Positions 19,268-29,121 of a stretch of 64,000 nt of DNA are shown here, one piece after another (within the stretch, counting starts at the first letter, position 1; the number at the start of each line of letters is the position of its first letter). A program made the translations under genes and the position numbers. Location of the stretch: assembly GCF_900230185.1 (NCBI RefSeq), contig NZ_OCSR01000001.1, positions 1,426,001-1,490,000 of the forward strand, in the 5' to 3' direction. This DNA is from Burkholderia sp. OK233. Its GTDB lineage: Bacteria > Pseudomonadota > Gammaproteobacteria > Burkholderiales > Burkholderiaceae. The notes beneath the pieces were generated by a model that was given only the letters and a program-made list of their open reading frames with translations, was not told where the DNA came from and searched no databases.

Positions 19268-20068
19268 TCACCAGGCGGTGATCACCGCCCCGCCAAATTT
19301 GCTTTCGACGAACTGCTTCACTTCCGGCGAATGATACGCCGCGACCAGCTTCGCAACCCACGGTTTGCTCCTGTCAGCTTCGCGGATTGCGATGATATTC
19401 ACGTACGGACCCTTCGGGTCTTCGATCGCGATGGCGTCCTGCCTGGGCTTCAAACCCGCTTCCATCGCAAAGTTCGTATTGATCGCAGCGGCGTCCACGT
19501 CGTTCAGCGACCGCGGGATTTGCGCGGCGTCCAGTTCGACGATCTTCAGCTTCTTCGGGTTGTCGACGATATCGAGCGGCGTCGCCTTCAGACCCGCGTC
19601 CGCGCGCAGCTTCAGCAGACCCTGCTTCTGCAGCAACAGGAGTGCCCGGCCGCCATTGGTCGGATCGTTCGGCACCGCGATCTTCGCGCCCGGCTGCAAT
19701 TCAGCCAGCGTCTTCACCTTCTTCGAATAAATGCCCATGGGATACGTGACCGTATCGGCGATGCGGATCAGCTTGTAGCCGCGGTCCTTCACCTGGGCCT
19801 GCAAGTACGGGTCATGCTGGTAGCTGTTCGCGTCCAGATCGCCACCGGCGAGCGCCGCATTCGGCTGCACATAATCAGAGAATTCGACGATCTTGATGTT
19901 CAGACCGTTCTTCGCCGCGACCGTCTTCACGACTTCCATGATCTGCGCGTGCGGGCCGCCGGTGACGCCAACCTTGATCGTGTCTTCAGCGTGAGCCACG
20001 GTGGCGGCAGCGAACAGCGATGCGGCGCCGAGCGTGGCGGCCAGCTTGAGAATGAAACGACGTTGCAT
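19268..20068 (-). CDS. metQ: Methionine ABC transporter substrate-binding protein
   Basis: A 266-residue NlpA/MetQ-family binding protein for D- and L-methionine import. A signal peptide is clear (basic N-terminus, hydrophobic stretch, cleavage after AHA at about residue 27). There is no lipobox cysteine, so unlike E. coli MetQ it is predicted to be soluble in the periplasm. Family features KVGVTGGPHAQIME, DANSYQHDPYL and VPNDPTNGGRALLLL are intact. It is the last gene of metNIQ. Confidence 0.94.
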   Translation of the reverse strand: MQRRFILKLAATLGAASLFAAATVAHAEDTIKVGVTGGPHAQIMEVVKTVAAKNGLNIKIVEFSDYVQPNAALAGGDLDANSYQHDPYLQAQVKDRGYKLIRIADTVTYPMGIYSKKVKTLAELQPGAKIAVPNDPTNGGRALLLLQKQGLLKLRADAGLKATPLDIVDNPKKLKIVELDAAQIPRSLNDVDAAAINTNFAMEAGLKPRQDAIAIEDPKGPYVNIIAIREADRSKPWVAKLVAAYHSPEVKQFVESKFGGAVITAW

Positions 20069-20102
20069 GATGGACCTTTTCCGAATCTATCGATTCTGTT
20101 GT

Positions 20103-20756
20103 TTACTTATGGCTCAAACGACGCACGAGCCAATCCCCGAACGACTGCACCAGTTGCACGAAGACGATCAGGATCACCACGACCGTCACCATCACTTCCG
20201 GCAGGAAACGCTGATACCCGTAACGAATGCCCAGATCGCCGAGCCCGCCGCCGCCGATCGCACCGGCCATTGCCGAATAGCCGACCAGCGAGACAAACGT
20301 GATCGTCAAACCGGCGACCACGCCTGGCAGCGACTCCGGCAACAACACCTTGAAGACGATCTGGCTGGTAGTCGCGCCCATCGCCTGCGCCGCTTCGATC
20401 AGACCGCGGTCGACTTCGCGCAAAGCGGTCTCAACCAGACGCGCGATAAACGGCGCCGCGGCGATCGTCAGCGGCACCACGGCCGCAGCCGTGCCGATCG
20501 ACGAACCCACCACGAGGCGCGTGAACGGAATCACGGCGACCAGCAAAATGATGAACGGCGTGGAACGCACCGCGTTGACGATCACGCCCATCACGCGATT
20601 CACCGCGATGTTCTGCAACACGCCCTGACGGTCCGTCAGATACAGCAGCACGCCGAGCGGCAAACCGACCGCCGCGCCGACCAGTCCGGAAATGCCCACC
20701 ATCACGAGCGTTTCCCAGAACGACTGGACGAACATATCGAACATTTCACTCAACAT
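20103..20756 (-). CDS. metI: Methionine ABC transporter permease
   Basis: A 217-residue inner-membrane permease of the MetI family with five or so hydrophobic helices. The conserved [15 protein letters not shown] N-terminal region appears here as [12 protein letters not shown], and the EAA loop as [23 protein letters not shown]. Its start overlaps the end of metN by 11 nt, indicating translational coupling. Confidence 0.95.
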   Translation of the reverse strand: MLSEMFDMFVQSFWETLVMVGISGLVGAAVGLPLGVLLYLTDRQGVLQNIAVNRVMGVIVNAVRSTPFIILLVAVIPFTRLVVGSSIGTAAAVVPLTIAAAPFIARLVETALREVDRGLIEAAQAMGATTSQIVFKVLLPESLPGVVAGLTITFVSLVGYSAMAGAIGGGGLGDLGIRYGYQRFLPEVMVTVVVILIVFVQLVQSFGDWLVRRLSHK

Positions 20757-21780
20757 ACGACAGCTCCTCTACCACCACACCCTGTTCGCGCAGATAGGTC
20801 AGCGCTTGCGCCACCTTCGCCGGTTCGCCGCCCGCGAGCACCGCGAGCGAGCCGAACGCCTGCCCCTGGATCTCGTCGATCTGGCCATGCAGGATGTTGA
20901 AGTCGAGTTCGTAGCGGCGAATCGTTTCCGACAGGATCGGCTGATCGACACCCGAACCGGTGAACGCCAGGCGCAGCAAATGGCCGCTGCCGGTCTTAAG
21001 GCGTTCGGCCACGCGCGCCTTCATCGCGGGCGGCAATTCCTGCGCGATCACGTCGCCGATCAGCGCGCGCGTGACTTCATGATGCGGTTGCAGGAACACG
21101 TCGATGACCTTGCCCTCTTCGACCACACGGCCGGCATCGAGCACCGCGACGCGGTCGCAGACCTGCTTGATTACGTCCATCTGGTGCGTGATCAGCACGA
21201 TCGTCAGGTTCAATTCGCGATTGATGCGCTTGAGCAGATCGAGAATCGCGCGCGTGGTTTCGGGATCGAGCGCCGACGTCGCTTCGTCGGAGAGCAACAC
21301 CTTCGGCTTGCTCGCCAGCGCACGCGCGATGCCCACACGCTGCTTCTGCCCGCCGCTGATCTGCGCCGGATAGCGATCCTTCTGCGCCGACAGGCCGACC
21401 AGTTCGAGCAGCGGCAGCACGTTCGCCTCGATCTCATCGCGCTTCATGCCGGAGAGTTCGAGCGGCAACGCCACGTTTTCGTACACCGTGCGCGACGACA
21501 GCAGGTTGAAGTGCTGGAAGATCATGCCGATTTCGCGACGCGCCTCGCGCAACTGCGCGGCGGGCAGCGTCGTCAGATCACGGCCGTTGACGACGATGTT
21601 GCCTTCGCTCGGGCGCGTCAGCAGATTGAGAGTGCGCACGAGCGTACTCTTGCCCGCACCGCTGCGGCCGATGATGCCGAACACCTCACCCGCCGGAATC
21701 GACAGATTGACGTTGTGCAGCGCTTCGACCCAGCCCCGGGGTCCGGCGAACCGCTGAGAGATATTGCGTATTTCGATCAT
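20746..21780 (-). CDS. metN: Methionine ABC transporter ATP-binding protein
   Basis: A 344-residue MetN ATPase. Walker A is GRSGAGKST, the signature motif SGGQKQR, and Walker [13 protein letters not shown]. The C-terminal 90 or so residues form the NIL domain that in E. coli binds methionine and inhibits uptake when the pool is high. The start MIEIRNIS at 21780 fits the family; the frame is open to 21831 without family sequence. First gene of the operon. No MetJ- or SAM-riboswitch-like element was recognised upstream. Confidence 0.95.
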   Translation of the reverse strand: MIEIRNISQRFAGPRGWVEALHNVNLSIPAGEVFGIIGRSGAGKSTLVRTLNLLTRPSEGNIVVNGRDLTTLPAAQLREARREIGMIFQHFNLLSSRTVYENVALPLELSGMKRDEIEANVLPLLELVGLSAQKDRYPAQISGGQKQRVGIARALASKPKVLLSDEATSALDPETTRAILDLLKRINRELNLTIVLITHQMDVIKQVCDRVAVLDAGRVVEEGKVIDVFLQPHHEVTRALIGDVIAQELPPAMKARVAERLKTGSGHLLRLAFTGSGVDQPILSETIRRYELDFNILHGQIDEIQGQAFGSLAVLAGGEPAKVAQALTYLREQGVVVEELSYVE

Positions 21781-22031
21781 GGAAAAACGAAACGGCGGAG
21801 TTTGCCAACGAGCGTTGTGCGCTCCCGACAAGCGGCCGCCGTTGCTTTTATTGGGATTTGAGGACGCAATTCTACCGCAGCGTCGTCATTCCCTTTAATA
21901 ATCAATTTCGATCTTTTCATAACCACAGAGCATTAGAGGCACGCCCGGCGCGAGATGCTCGCGCGCGCTCGCCCGCTGCGACTATGATCGGGCGAATCGA
22001 AATCAGGACACATCCAGGATAAACGGCAGCC

Positions 22032-22946
22032 ATGGAAACAACTCAACCCGGCAATGTGCGTCCCGCAGCGGCCGCCCCTGCGGACGCACCGAAAGGCGGT
22101 GCCGCGCTGCGCTCGACGGTCACGACGAGCGACGGCGTCGAACTGCCGTTGTATCGCTGGCCCGCCACGACACCACTGCGCGGCACGGTCGCGCTGGTGC
22201 ACGGACTCGCGGAGCACGCCGGGCGTTACGCGGCACTGGCGGGTCGGCTGAACTCGGACGGCATTGAACTCGTCGCCATCGATTTGCGCGGACATGGGCA
22301 TGCGCCGGGCAAACGCGTATGGGTCAACCGCTTCGACGACTATCTGCTCGACGCTCAGGCCTTGCTGGATGAAGCGGCAACCAGTTGCGCTCCGCTGTTC
22401 CTGATGGGCCACAGCATGGGCGGCGCAGTCGCGGCGCTTTATGCGATCGAACGACTCGAGGCAAGCGGGCGTCGGCTGAGCGGTCTGATCCTGTCGAGCC
22501 CCGCGCTCGCGCCCGGCCGCGATGTGCCGCGCTGGATGCTCAAGGTGAGCCAGGTGATCAGCCGCATCTGGCCGACCTTCCCGGCGATGAAAATCGACGC
22601 GGCTTTGCTGTCGCGCCTTCAGCCCGTGGTGAACGCCAATCGCAATGATCCGCTGGTTCATCACGGCGCGATTCCCGCGCGTACAGGTGCGGAGTTGTTG
22701 CTGGCGATGACGCGCATCGAACGCGGCCGTGCGGGCCTGCGCGTACCGCTACTGGTGTATCACGGCACCGCCGACAAACTCACCGAGCCCGAAGGCAGTC
22801 GCGATTTCGGTGCGCACGCAGGATCACCCGACAAGACGCTCACGATGCACGAAGACAGCTATCACGAGACGATGAACGATCTCGACCGGGATCGGGTGAT
22901 CGGCGCACTGATCGACTGGATCGAGAAACGGCTGCCGAAAGCCTGA
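22032..22946 (+). CDS. Alpha/beta hydrolase, monoacylglycerol lipase-like
   Basis: A 304-residue alpha/beta hydrolase of the serine aminopeptidase S33/monoglyceride lipase group. The nucleophile elbow GHSMGG places the catalytic Ser at about residue 128. The oxyanion loop VHGLAEHAGRY and IDLRGHGHAPGKR are typical of this group, and a likely catalytic His lies in SYHETMND, with the Asp in GTADKLTEPEGS. It starts with a low-complexity Ala/Pro-rich stretch of about 25 residues. No signal peptide is obvious. It stands alone on the plus strand. Confidence 0.88.
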   Translation: METTQPGNVRPAAAAPADAPKGGAALRSTVTTSDGVELPLYRWPATTPLRGTVALVHGLAEHAGRYAALAGRLNSDGIELVAIDLRGHGHAPGKRVWVNRFDDYLLDAQALLDEAATSCAPLFLMGHSMGGAVAALYAIERLEASGRRLSGLILSSPALAPGRDVPRWMLKVSQVISRIWPTFPAMKIDAALLSRLQPVVNANRNDPLVHHGAIPARTGAELLLAMTRIERGRAGLRVPLLVYHGTADKLTEPEGSRDFGAHAGSPDKTLTMHEDSYHETMNDLDRDRVIGALIDWIEKRLPKA

Positions 22947-23096
22947 GCGCCGCACGGCGTTTCGACATGGACAAACGCGGTTGAATGGGTGCGACGCGCG
23001 CACGCTCCAGGTTTCAGCATCGGACGGCATGTGGAAGCTCAGGTATCCGGACGAGTGAGTACGGGGGCGAGCTCCGACAAGAACGACCCAGCCCGG

Positions 23097-23897
23097 CTAA
23101 CGCTTCCAGTCCGGCGGCCGTTTGTCGATGAAAGCCTGCACGCCTTCGAGCGCGGAGTCGTCCATCATGTTGCAGGCCATGGTCTGGCCGGCTAGCTGAT
23201 ACGCCGCTTCGATCCCCATTTCGAGCTGGCGATAGAACAGGCCCTTGCCGGCGCTCACCGCTTCGACGGGTTTCGCGCAGATGCTTTTCGCGAGCCGCGC
23301 GACCTCTGCATCGAGCGCGTCCGCTGGCGCAATGCGATTCACGAGTCCCTGCTGCTTCGCCTGGATAGCGTCGATGAAATCGCCGGTGAGCAGCATTTCG
23401 AGCGCAGCCTTGCGCGAGAGATTGCGCGACAGCGGCACCGCAGGCGTCGCGCAGAAAAGACCCAGATTGACACCCGAGACGGCAAAGCGCGCGGTATCGG
23501 CAGCGACAGCCAGATCGCACATCGCGACCAGCTGACAGCCGGCCGCCGTGGCGATGCCGTGCACGCGCGCGATCACCGGTTGCGGCAAGCGCTGGATCGT
23601 CAACATCAGTTTCGTGCAGCGCGCGAACAACGCCTGGTAGTAAGCGAACGACGGCGCGGCGCGCATTTCCTTCAGATCGTGCCCCGCGCAGAACGCGCGG
23701 CCCGCGCCGCCGATTACCACCACCCGCGCACTGGACTCCGCCAGCGCCGTCAGCGTCGACTGCAACGCGTCGAGCAGGTCTTCGGAGAGGGCATTGAAGG
23801 CATCGGGCCGGTTCATCGTCAAACGGACGACGCCCGGCACGCCGTAGGCGTCGTGTTCGATTTCGACCAGCGACGCACTGCGCACCTCGGCATTCAT
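23097..23897 (-). CDS. Enoyl-CoA hydratase/isomerase family protein
   Basis: A 266-residue crotonase-fold protein. The oxyanion-hole motif FCAGHDLKEMR and the GIATAAGCQLVAMCDLAVA block are present. Glu164 of classic hydratases is not obviously matched (the region reads FAVSGVNLGLFCATPAVPLSR), so it may not be a standard beta-oxidation hydratase; it resembles the ECHDC3-like subgroup. The ATG at 23897 has GGAG six bases upstream. Its stop is 150 bp from the lipase-like gene, facing it. Confidence 0.85.
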   Translation of the reverse strand: MNAEVRSASLVEIEHDAYGVPGVVRLTMNRPDAFNALSEDLLDALQSTLTALAESSARVVVIGGAGRAFCAGHDLKEMRAAPSFAYYQALFARCTKLMLTIQRLPQPVIARVHGIATAAGCQLVAMCDLAVAADTARFAVSGVNLGLFCATPAVPLSRNLSRKAALEMLLTGDFIDAIQAKQQGLVNRIAPADALDAEVARLAKSICAKPVEAVSAGKGLFYRQLEMGIEAAYQLAGQTMACNMMDDSALEGVQAFIDKRPPDWKR

Positions 23898-23960
23898 GGC
23901 TCGCTCCTCGTTGAATTCATGCATTTCGCGACGTTCGCGCAGCTTCTGTCGCGCGGCAGT

Positions 23961-24884
23961 TCAGATTCCGGCCAGCGAGCGCACGTGCGCGACCACGCTG
24001 CGTCCGAGCGCCGACAGGTTGTACCCGCCTTCGAGGCAGCTGACGATCCGTCCACGCGCATAGCGCTTCGCGATCTCGCGCACCTGGTCGGTGATCCATG
24101 CGTAGTCGTCTTCGACGAGCCCCATGTTGCCGAGATCGTCCTCGCGATGCGCATCGAAACCGGCCGAGATGAAGATCATCTCCGGCTTGAAATCATGCAG
24201 GCGCGGCAGCCACATCATGTCGACCGCCTCGCGCACCGCCATGCCTTTCGAGCGTGCCGGCATCGGCACGTTGCACATGTTGGGCGCCTGATTGTCGGCC
24301 CCGGTGAATGGATAGAACGGGTGCTGGAAGATGCTGCACATCAGCACACGCGAATCGCCCGAAAAGGCCGCTTCGGTCCCGTTACCGTGGTGGACGTCGA
24401 AATCGATGATTGCCACGCGCTGCATGCCGTGCACTTCAAGCGCATGACGCGCGGCAATCGCGACGTTGTTGAAAAAGCAGAAGCCCATCGCGCGTGCCGG
24501 CTCAGCATGATGGCCCGGCGGGCGCACGCTGCAGAATGCGTTGTCGTAGCGGCCTTCGATCACGGCGTCGGTCGCGGCCACCGCGGCGCCGGCCGCGCGC
24601 AACGCGGCCTGCAACGTGTGCGGGTTCATCGACGTGTCGGGATCGATTTCGGCGAGACCTTCCGCCGGCGAACGGCTGCGGATGTAGTCGACATGGGCTT
24701 GCGTATGCACGCGCAACAGCGCGGCGTCATCGGCGAGCGGCGGCGACTCGCGCTCGATCAGCGAGTCGATGCGGCTCGCAATCAATTGATCTTCGATTGC
24801 CTGCAGGCGCGCCGGGCATTCGGGATGCCATTGCCCCATATCGTGCAGCAAACAATCGGCGTGGGAATAAAAGCCTGTTGCCAT
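23961..24884 (-). CDS. Histone deacetylase family (acetoin utilisation-like) amidohydrolase
   Basis: A 307-residue zinc-dependent deacetylase of the HDAC/AcuC/acetylpolyamine amidohydrolase superfamily. Active-site motifs are RPPGHHAEPARAMGFCFFNN (tandem His), the zinc ligands in IDFDVHHGNGT, and AGFDAHREDDLGNM with the second Asp. The substrate is unknown; bacterial members act on acetyl-polyamines, acetyl-lysine or small amides. It sits 63 bp upstream of the enoyl-CoA hydratase gene on the same strand. Confidence 0.9.
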   Translation of the reverse strand: MATGFYSHADCLLHDMGQWHPECPARLQAIEDQLIASRIDSLIERESPPLADDAALLRVHTQAHVDYIRSRSPAEGLAEIDPDTSMNPHTLQAALRAAGAAVAATDAVIEGRYDNAFCSVRPPGHHAEPARAMGFCFFNNVAIAARHALEVHGMQRVAIIDFDVHHGNGTEAAFSGDSRVLMCSIFQHPFYPFTGADNQAPNMCNVPMPARSKGMAVREAVDMMWLPRLHDFKPEMIFISAGFDAHREDDLGNMGLVEDDYAWITDQVREIAKRYARGRIVSCLEGGYNLSALGRSVVAHVRSLAGI

Positions 24885-25083
24885 GATTCTCGTCTGCGGC
24901 GCGGCGCTTTCAGGGCGCGCGCGGCGTGTCTCCGTCCAGGGGCGCGCGCACTGGGCGCGCCAACATTTGCCAAGTTACCACACCATGCGACTGTGACGCG
25001 CTGGGCACAGTTTTGCAGAAAGCGTCGGGTATACTGCCCTGTCCGTTTCCCCTGTCTCTTTCGCACTGCGCCCCTAGCTCACT

Positions 25084-26313
25084 ATGACCGTCAAGCTTGC
25101 TCTGTCTGCACGAAACCGGCTATGCATGAAGACCTTAGCCGCCGCACTGTCCGTCGCATCGTGCATGTTCATGGCAACCAGTCCGGCGATGGCGCAAAGC
25201 GCCGCGAAAAAACCGCCGGTACTGCTCGCGCAAAGCCAACCGCAACCGGCAGTGCCACAAGGGCAAACCTTCGAAGAAGAGATCATTCCGCAGCGCTACG
25301 CGAATAACCCGAATGTCGACGTGTTCATCAGCGACATGTCCGCGCGCTATGACTTCGACGAAGCCGCATTGCACGCGTTGTTCGCTCGCGTGAGCTATTC
25401 GGCCACCGCGGTCAAGCTCGTCACGCCGTCGCCCTCCCCGTCGATCAAGAACTGGCGCGTGTATCAGTCGCGCTTTCTCGACCAGGTGCGCATTAACGCC
25501 GGCGTGCGATTCTGGCGCGCCAACCAGGCCACGCTGCAACGCGCCTACGAAGAATTTGGCGTGCCGCCGGAAGTGATCGTCGGCATCATCGGCGTGGAGA
25601 CGATTTACGGGCGCTTCATGGGCAACTTCCGTGTGCTCGACGCGCTGACCACGCTCAGTTTCGACTATCCGAACACCGCCAATCGCGCGGATCGCCAGGC
25701 GACCTTCCGCAAGAATCTTGAAGACTACCTGGTCTGGACACGCGATTCGCAAATCGATCCGACCACCGTACTCGGCTCCTACACTGGCGCGATCGGCATT
25801 CCGCAGTTTCTGCCGAGCAGCATCGTGCAATACGCGGTGAGCTACGACGGCAACAAGCAGATCGATCTGCGCACAAGCCAGGCGGATGCGATCGGCAGCG
25901 TGGCGAATTATCTGCGCCAGAACGGCTGGGAAAACGGCCGGCCTGTGGTGTGGAAGATCGGCACGGACGCCGGCAGCCTGGGCGTGGCACAAGCGGCCGC
26001 CGACGGTAAGCCGGAGCCGCATTGGCCACTGGACCAATTGCTGCGTGCCGGACTGCTGCTGAACGAGTCGGGTGTCGATATCGCGTCGGAAGCCGGCACG
26101 CCGGTGACGGTGGTGGATCTGCCGTCGCCAGGGCGTGGTACCGAGTACATGCTGGGCCTGAAGAACTTCTATGTGCTGACGCGCTATAACCGCAGTTTCT
26201 TCTACGCCCTTGCGGTTTATCAATTGGGGCAACGGGTCAAAGCGCAGATGGAAGCGGGCGACGCGGCGAACGCCACCAGCAATGCTGCGGCGCCGGCTGC
26301 GGCTTCGCAATGA
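25084..26313 (+). CDS. mltB: Lytic murein transglycosylase B
   Basis: A 409-residue MltB-type (GH103) lytic transglycosylase that cleaves peptidoglycan to 1,6-anhydro products in the periplasm. The catalytic Glu is about residue 172 in GVETIYGRFMGN, and the family blocks GAIGIPQFLPSS and IGSVANYL follow. A signal peptide is present and no lipobox Cys, so it is likely soluble rather than a lipoprotein. The start is ambiguous: ATG at 25084 or at 25126, the latter giving a shorter, more typical signal peptide. Confidence 0.92.
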   Translation: MTVKLALSARNRLCMKTLAAALSVASCMFMATSPAMAQSAAKKPPVLLAQSQPQPAVPQGQTFEEEIIPQRYANNPNVDVFISDMSARYDFDEAALHALFARVSYSATAVKLVTPSPSPSIKNWRVYQSRFLDQVRINAGVRFWRANQATLQRAYEEFGVPPEVIVGIIGVETIYGRFMGNFRVLDALTTLSFDYPNTANRADRQATFRKNLEDYLVWTRDSQIDPTTVLGSYTGAIGIPQFLPSSIVQYAVSYDGNKQIDLRTSQADAIGSVANYLRQNGWENGRPVVWKIGTDAGSLGVAQAAADGKPEPHWPLDQLLRAGLLLNESGVDIASEAGTPVTVVDLPSPGRGTEYMLGLKNFYVLTRYNRSFFYALAVYQLGQRVKAQMEAGDAANATSNAAAPAAASQ

Positions 26314-26386
26314 GCTGAGCGGCGGCGGTTGTCAGGCACTCGGTTGCAAGACAATCACCGCATCACGAACGGGTAGCAAGCGACAC

Positions 26387-26417
26387 AAAAAAGCGCCGGT
26401 TTAGCCGGCGCTTTTTT
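26387..26417. terminator. Bidirectional terminator between mltB and cysM
   Basis: GCGCCGG/CCGGCGC stem, 5-nt loop, A6 on the left and T6 on the right. It can end both convergent units. Confidence 0.93.
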
Positions 26418-26462
26418 GTTGGCCAAGTCAGTTTGAGGGCCATTCAATGCGCCGAAGCGCGA

Positions 26463-27365
26463 TCAAGCCGGAAACACGCCCGTAGAAAGATACCGGTCAC
26501 CCCGATCGCAGACGATAAACACGATCGTCGCGTTCTCGACCTGGCGCGCGACACGCAGCGCCACCTCACAGGCTCCGCCCGACGAGATGCCGGCGAAGAT
26601 CCCTTCGACCGAGGCCATGCGCCGCGCCATCGCTTCGGCTGCGGCCTGGCTCACGTTCTCGACGCGATCCACGCGGCTACGATCGAAAATCTTCGGCAGA
26701 TAGGCTTCCGGCCATTTGCGGATGCCCGGAATGCGCGAACCTTCTTCCGGCTGCGCGCCGATGATCTCGATCGCCTGATTCTGTTCCTTCAGATAGGTGG
26801 ACACGCCCATGATCGTGCCGGTCGTGCCCATGGACGAGACGAAGTGCGTGATGCGCCCTTCGGTGTCGCGCCAGATTTCCGGACCGGTTCCTTCGACGTG
26901 CGCGGCCGGATTGTCCGGGTTCGCGAACTGGTCGAGGATGATGCCCTTGCCTTCGCGCTGCATCTGTTCAGCCAGATCGCGCGCGTATTCCATGCCGCCC
27001 GTCACCGGCGTCAGCACGATCTGCGCGCCATAGGCCGCCATACTCTGACGGCGCTCCACCGACAGGTCTTCCGGCATGATCAGCACCATCTTGTAGCCGC
27101 GGATCGCCGCAGCCATCGCCAAGGCGATGCCGGTGTTGCCGCTGGTCGATTCGATCAGCGTGTCGCCCGGCTTGATGCGGCCGCGTGCTTCCGCTTTCTT
27201 GATCATCGACAGCGCCGGACGATCCTTGACCGAGCCCGCAGGATTGTTGCCCTCGAGCTTCGCAAGGATCACGTTATTGCGGCTGCGGATCTCGTCGTCA
27301 GGGAGCCGGACGAGTTGCACGAGCGGCGTATTGCCGATCGTATCTTCAATCGTTTGGTAAGCCAT
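26463..27365 (-). CDS. cysM: Cysteine synthase B (O-acetylserine sulfhydrylase B)
   Basis: A 300-residue PLP enzyme making cysteine from O-acetylserine and sulfide or thiosulfate. The PLP lysine is Lys47 in NPAGSVKDRP, and the substrate loop STSGNTGIALA and phosphate-binding GTTGTIMG are clear. The shorter loop region and EEGSRIPGIRKWPEAYLP favour CysM over CysK. The start MAYQTIED at 27365 fits the family; the open frame further upstream is not family-like. Confidence 0.94.
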   Translation of the reverse strand: MAYQTIEDTIGNTPLVQLVRLPDDEIRSRNNVILAKLEGNNPAGSVKDRPALSMIKKAEARGRIKPGDTLIESTSGNTGIALAMAAAIRGYKMVLIMPEDLSVERRQSMAAYGAQIVLTPVTGGMEYARDLAEQMQREGKGIILDQFANPDNPAAHVEGTGPEIWRDTEGRITHFVSSMGTTGTIMGVSTYLKEQNQAIEIIGAQPEEGSRIPGIRKWPEAYLPKIFDRSRVDRVENVSQAAAEAMARRMASVEGIFAGISSGGACEVALRVARQVENATIVFIVCDRGDRYLSTGVFPA

Positions 27366-27490
27366 ATCGGGTCTGGTGCCGTCGATGCGCGGAGTCTTCA
27401 ATCCATCGATTCTAAACCACCGTGCGCACGGCTGCCGTGCGGCCCTTCTAGCGGCATGGATGCAGGTACTGACCGACGAGCGCGCGCAAC

Positions 27491-27517
27491 GCAAAAAGCC
27501 CGCGGCTGAGAACCGCG
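27491..27517 (-). terminator. Terminator downstream of the ComEA-like gene
   Basis: CCCGCGG/CCGCGGG stem with a 7-nt loop; the A5 at 27491-27495 reads as U5 on the minus strand. It lies about 135 nt past the stop codon of the helix-hairpin-helix gene and separates it from cysM. Confidence 0.75.
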
Positions 27518-27652
27518 GGAGCCAGTCATCTGCATGACAGCTGAAGGAGTGTTCTTACCCACTCCGACCATGAAGGGGAACGACGGTAACAGACCAGGCG
27601 CGGGACCATGCGCGCAGAAGTGACCAGCCTCGCGCGCACGGCCCGCGTCAGG

Positions 27653-28051
27653 CTATTTCTTCACCGCCACCGTGGCGTTCTTTGGGGTTGCGGCCGCGCT
27701 AGTCGAGTTGGCCGAGTTGGCAACATTGCCCGCAGCGGCCGCGCCCTTGCTTTGTGCAGACGCCGCAGCCTGCGGGTTAGCAGCCGCGCCAGCCGGACCG
27801 ACAGCGAGACCCTCCGCCTGCAGGCGCTCGACGGTATGCCCGCCCATGCCCTTGACGCGCTTGCCGAGATCGGCCGGGTCCTTGAAAGGACCATGCGCTG
27901 AACGCTCTTCGAGAATGGCTTTCGCTTTGGCAGGACCGATGCCCTTGATGCCACGCAGCGCATCCTCGTTAGCCGTGTTGACGTCGACCGCCGCATACGC
28001 GTGGCCGAAAGCGGCGAGCATGGCCGCGGTAACCAGAATTTTTCGAAACAT
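27653..28051 (-). CDS. ComEA-like helix-hairpin-helix protein, secreted
   Basis: A 132-residue protein with a signal peptide (MFRKILVTAAMLAAFGHAYA) and a ComEA-type tandem helix-hairpin-helix domain (about residues 22-75: VDVNTANEDALRGIKGIGPAKAKAI, listed in part). This fold binds DNA non-specifically; ComEA captures incoming DNA in natural transformation. Here it is followed by an Ala/Gly/Ser-rich C-terminal tail of about 50 residues ending in Lys. The role is inferred from the fold only. AGGGAG precedes the ATG by 7 nt. It follows hldD. Confidence 0.82.
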   Translation of the reverse strand: MFRKILVTAAMLAAFGHAYAAVDVNTANEDALRGIKGIGPAKAKAILEERSAHGPFKDPADLGKRVKGMGGHTVERLQAEGLAVGPAGAAANPQAAASAQSKGAAAAGNVANSANSTSAAATPKNATVAVKK

Positions 28052-28128
28052 ATGGAATCTCCCTCGTACAACCGGTTGGCGACCATCACCAACCGGGAGA
28101 TTCCAGTTTAAAGAGGTATCCGAAAGAT

Positions 28129-29121
28129 TTACACCTGGCCGAATAGCCAACGTACGTATCGATCGACGCCTTCCTGCACGCTCAGGAACGGCGCATCGTA
28201 GCCGGCGGCATGCAGCTTCGTCTGGTCGGCCTGCGTGAAGCATTGGTATTTGCCGCGCAATGCATCGGGAAACGGAATGTATTCGATCAGCCCGCGCTGC
28301 ACCTGATCCGCGAGCGACAACGACGGCTCATTGTTCAATGCACGCAGCGTATTGACCACCGTGCTCGCAATGTCGTTGAACGGCTGCGCACGACCGCTGC
28401 CCAGATTGAAGATGCCCGACTTGTCCGGATTGTCGAAGAAGAACAGGTTCACCTTGACCACGTCTTCGACGGAGACGAAGTCGCGTGTCTGCTCGCCGGC
28501 GGCGTAACCGTTGTATTCGCCGAACAGCTTGACCTTGCCTTCCGCGCGGAACTGGTTGAAGTTATGAAACGCCACCGACGCCATGCGCGCCTTGTGCGTC
28601 TCACGCGGCCCGTACACGTTGAAATAACGGAAGCCGGCAATCTGGCTCTTCGCGGTGGGCAACACGCGGCGAATCACCTGGTCGAACAGGAACTTCGAAT
28701 AGCCGTACACGTTCAGCGGCTGCTCGACTTCACGCTCTTCGACGAAGCGGCTCGAACCGCCATACGTCGCCGCCGAAGACGCGTACAGAAACTGGATATT
28801 CTGCGCGAGGCAGACATCGAGCACTTCGCGGCTATAGCGGAAGTTGTTGTCCATCATGTAGCGGCCGTCGGTTTCCATCGTGTCCGAGCAGGCGCCTTCG
28901 TGGAAAATCGCGCGCACTTTGCCGAAGTCGCCCCGCTTGAAGCGCTCGACGAATTCGGTCTTGTCGAGATAGTCGTCGATCTCGCAGTCGACGAGATTCT
29001 TGAACTTGTCCGCGCGCGTGAGATTATCGACCGCGATGATGCGTTGTTCACCGCGCTCATTGAGCGCCTTCACGAGATTGCTGCCGATAAAGCCGGCCGC
29101 GCCGGTGACGATGAGGGTCAT
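28129..29121 (-). CDS. hldD: ADP-glyceromanno-heptose 6-epimerase
   Basis: A 330-residue SDR epimerase (formerly RfaD) that converts ADP-D-glycero- to ADP-L-glycero-D-manno-heptose for the LPS inner core. The NAD(P) motif [16 protein letters not shown] is at the N-terminus, and the Tyr/Lys pair lies in [23 protein letters not shown] and the heptose epimerase block [14 protein letters not shown] are conserved. It follows hldA. Confidence 0.96.
   Translation of the reverse strand: MTLIVTGAAGFIGSNLVKALNERGEQRIIAVDNLTRADKFKNLVDCEIDDYLDKTEFVERFKRGDFGKVRAIFHEGACSDTMETDGRYMMDNNFRYSREVLDVCLAQNIQFLYASSAATYGGSSRFVEEREVEQPLNVYGYSKFLFDQVIRRVLPTAKSQIAGFRYFNVYGPRETHKARMASVAFHNFNQFRAEGKVKLFGEYNGYAAGEQTRDFVSVEDVVKVNLFFFDNPDKSGIFNLGSGRAQPFNDIASTVVNTLRALNNEPSLSLADQVQRGLIEYIPFPDALRGKYQCFTQADQTKLHAAGYDAPFLSVQEGVDRYVRWLFGQV

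Noticed and set aside
23559..25307. A 582-codon plus-strand frame across the enoyl-CoA hydratase and HDAC genes.
   Set aside because: Crosses two real genes on the other strand and has no recognisable domain.
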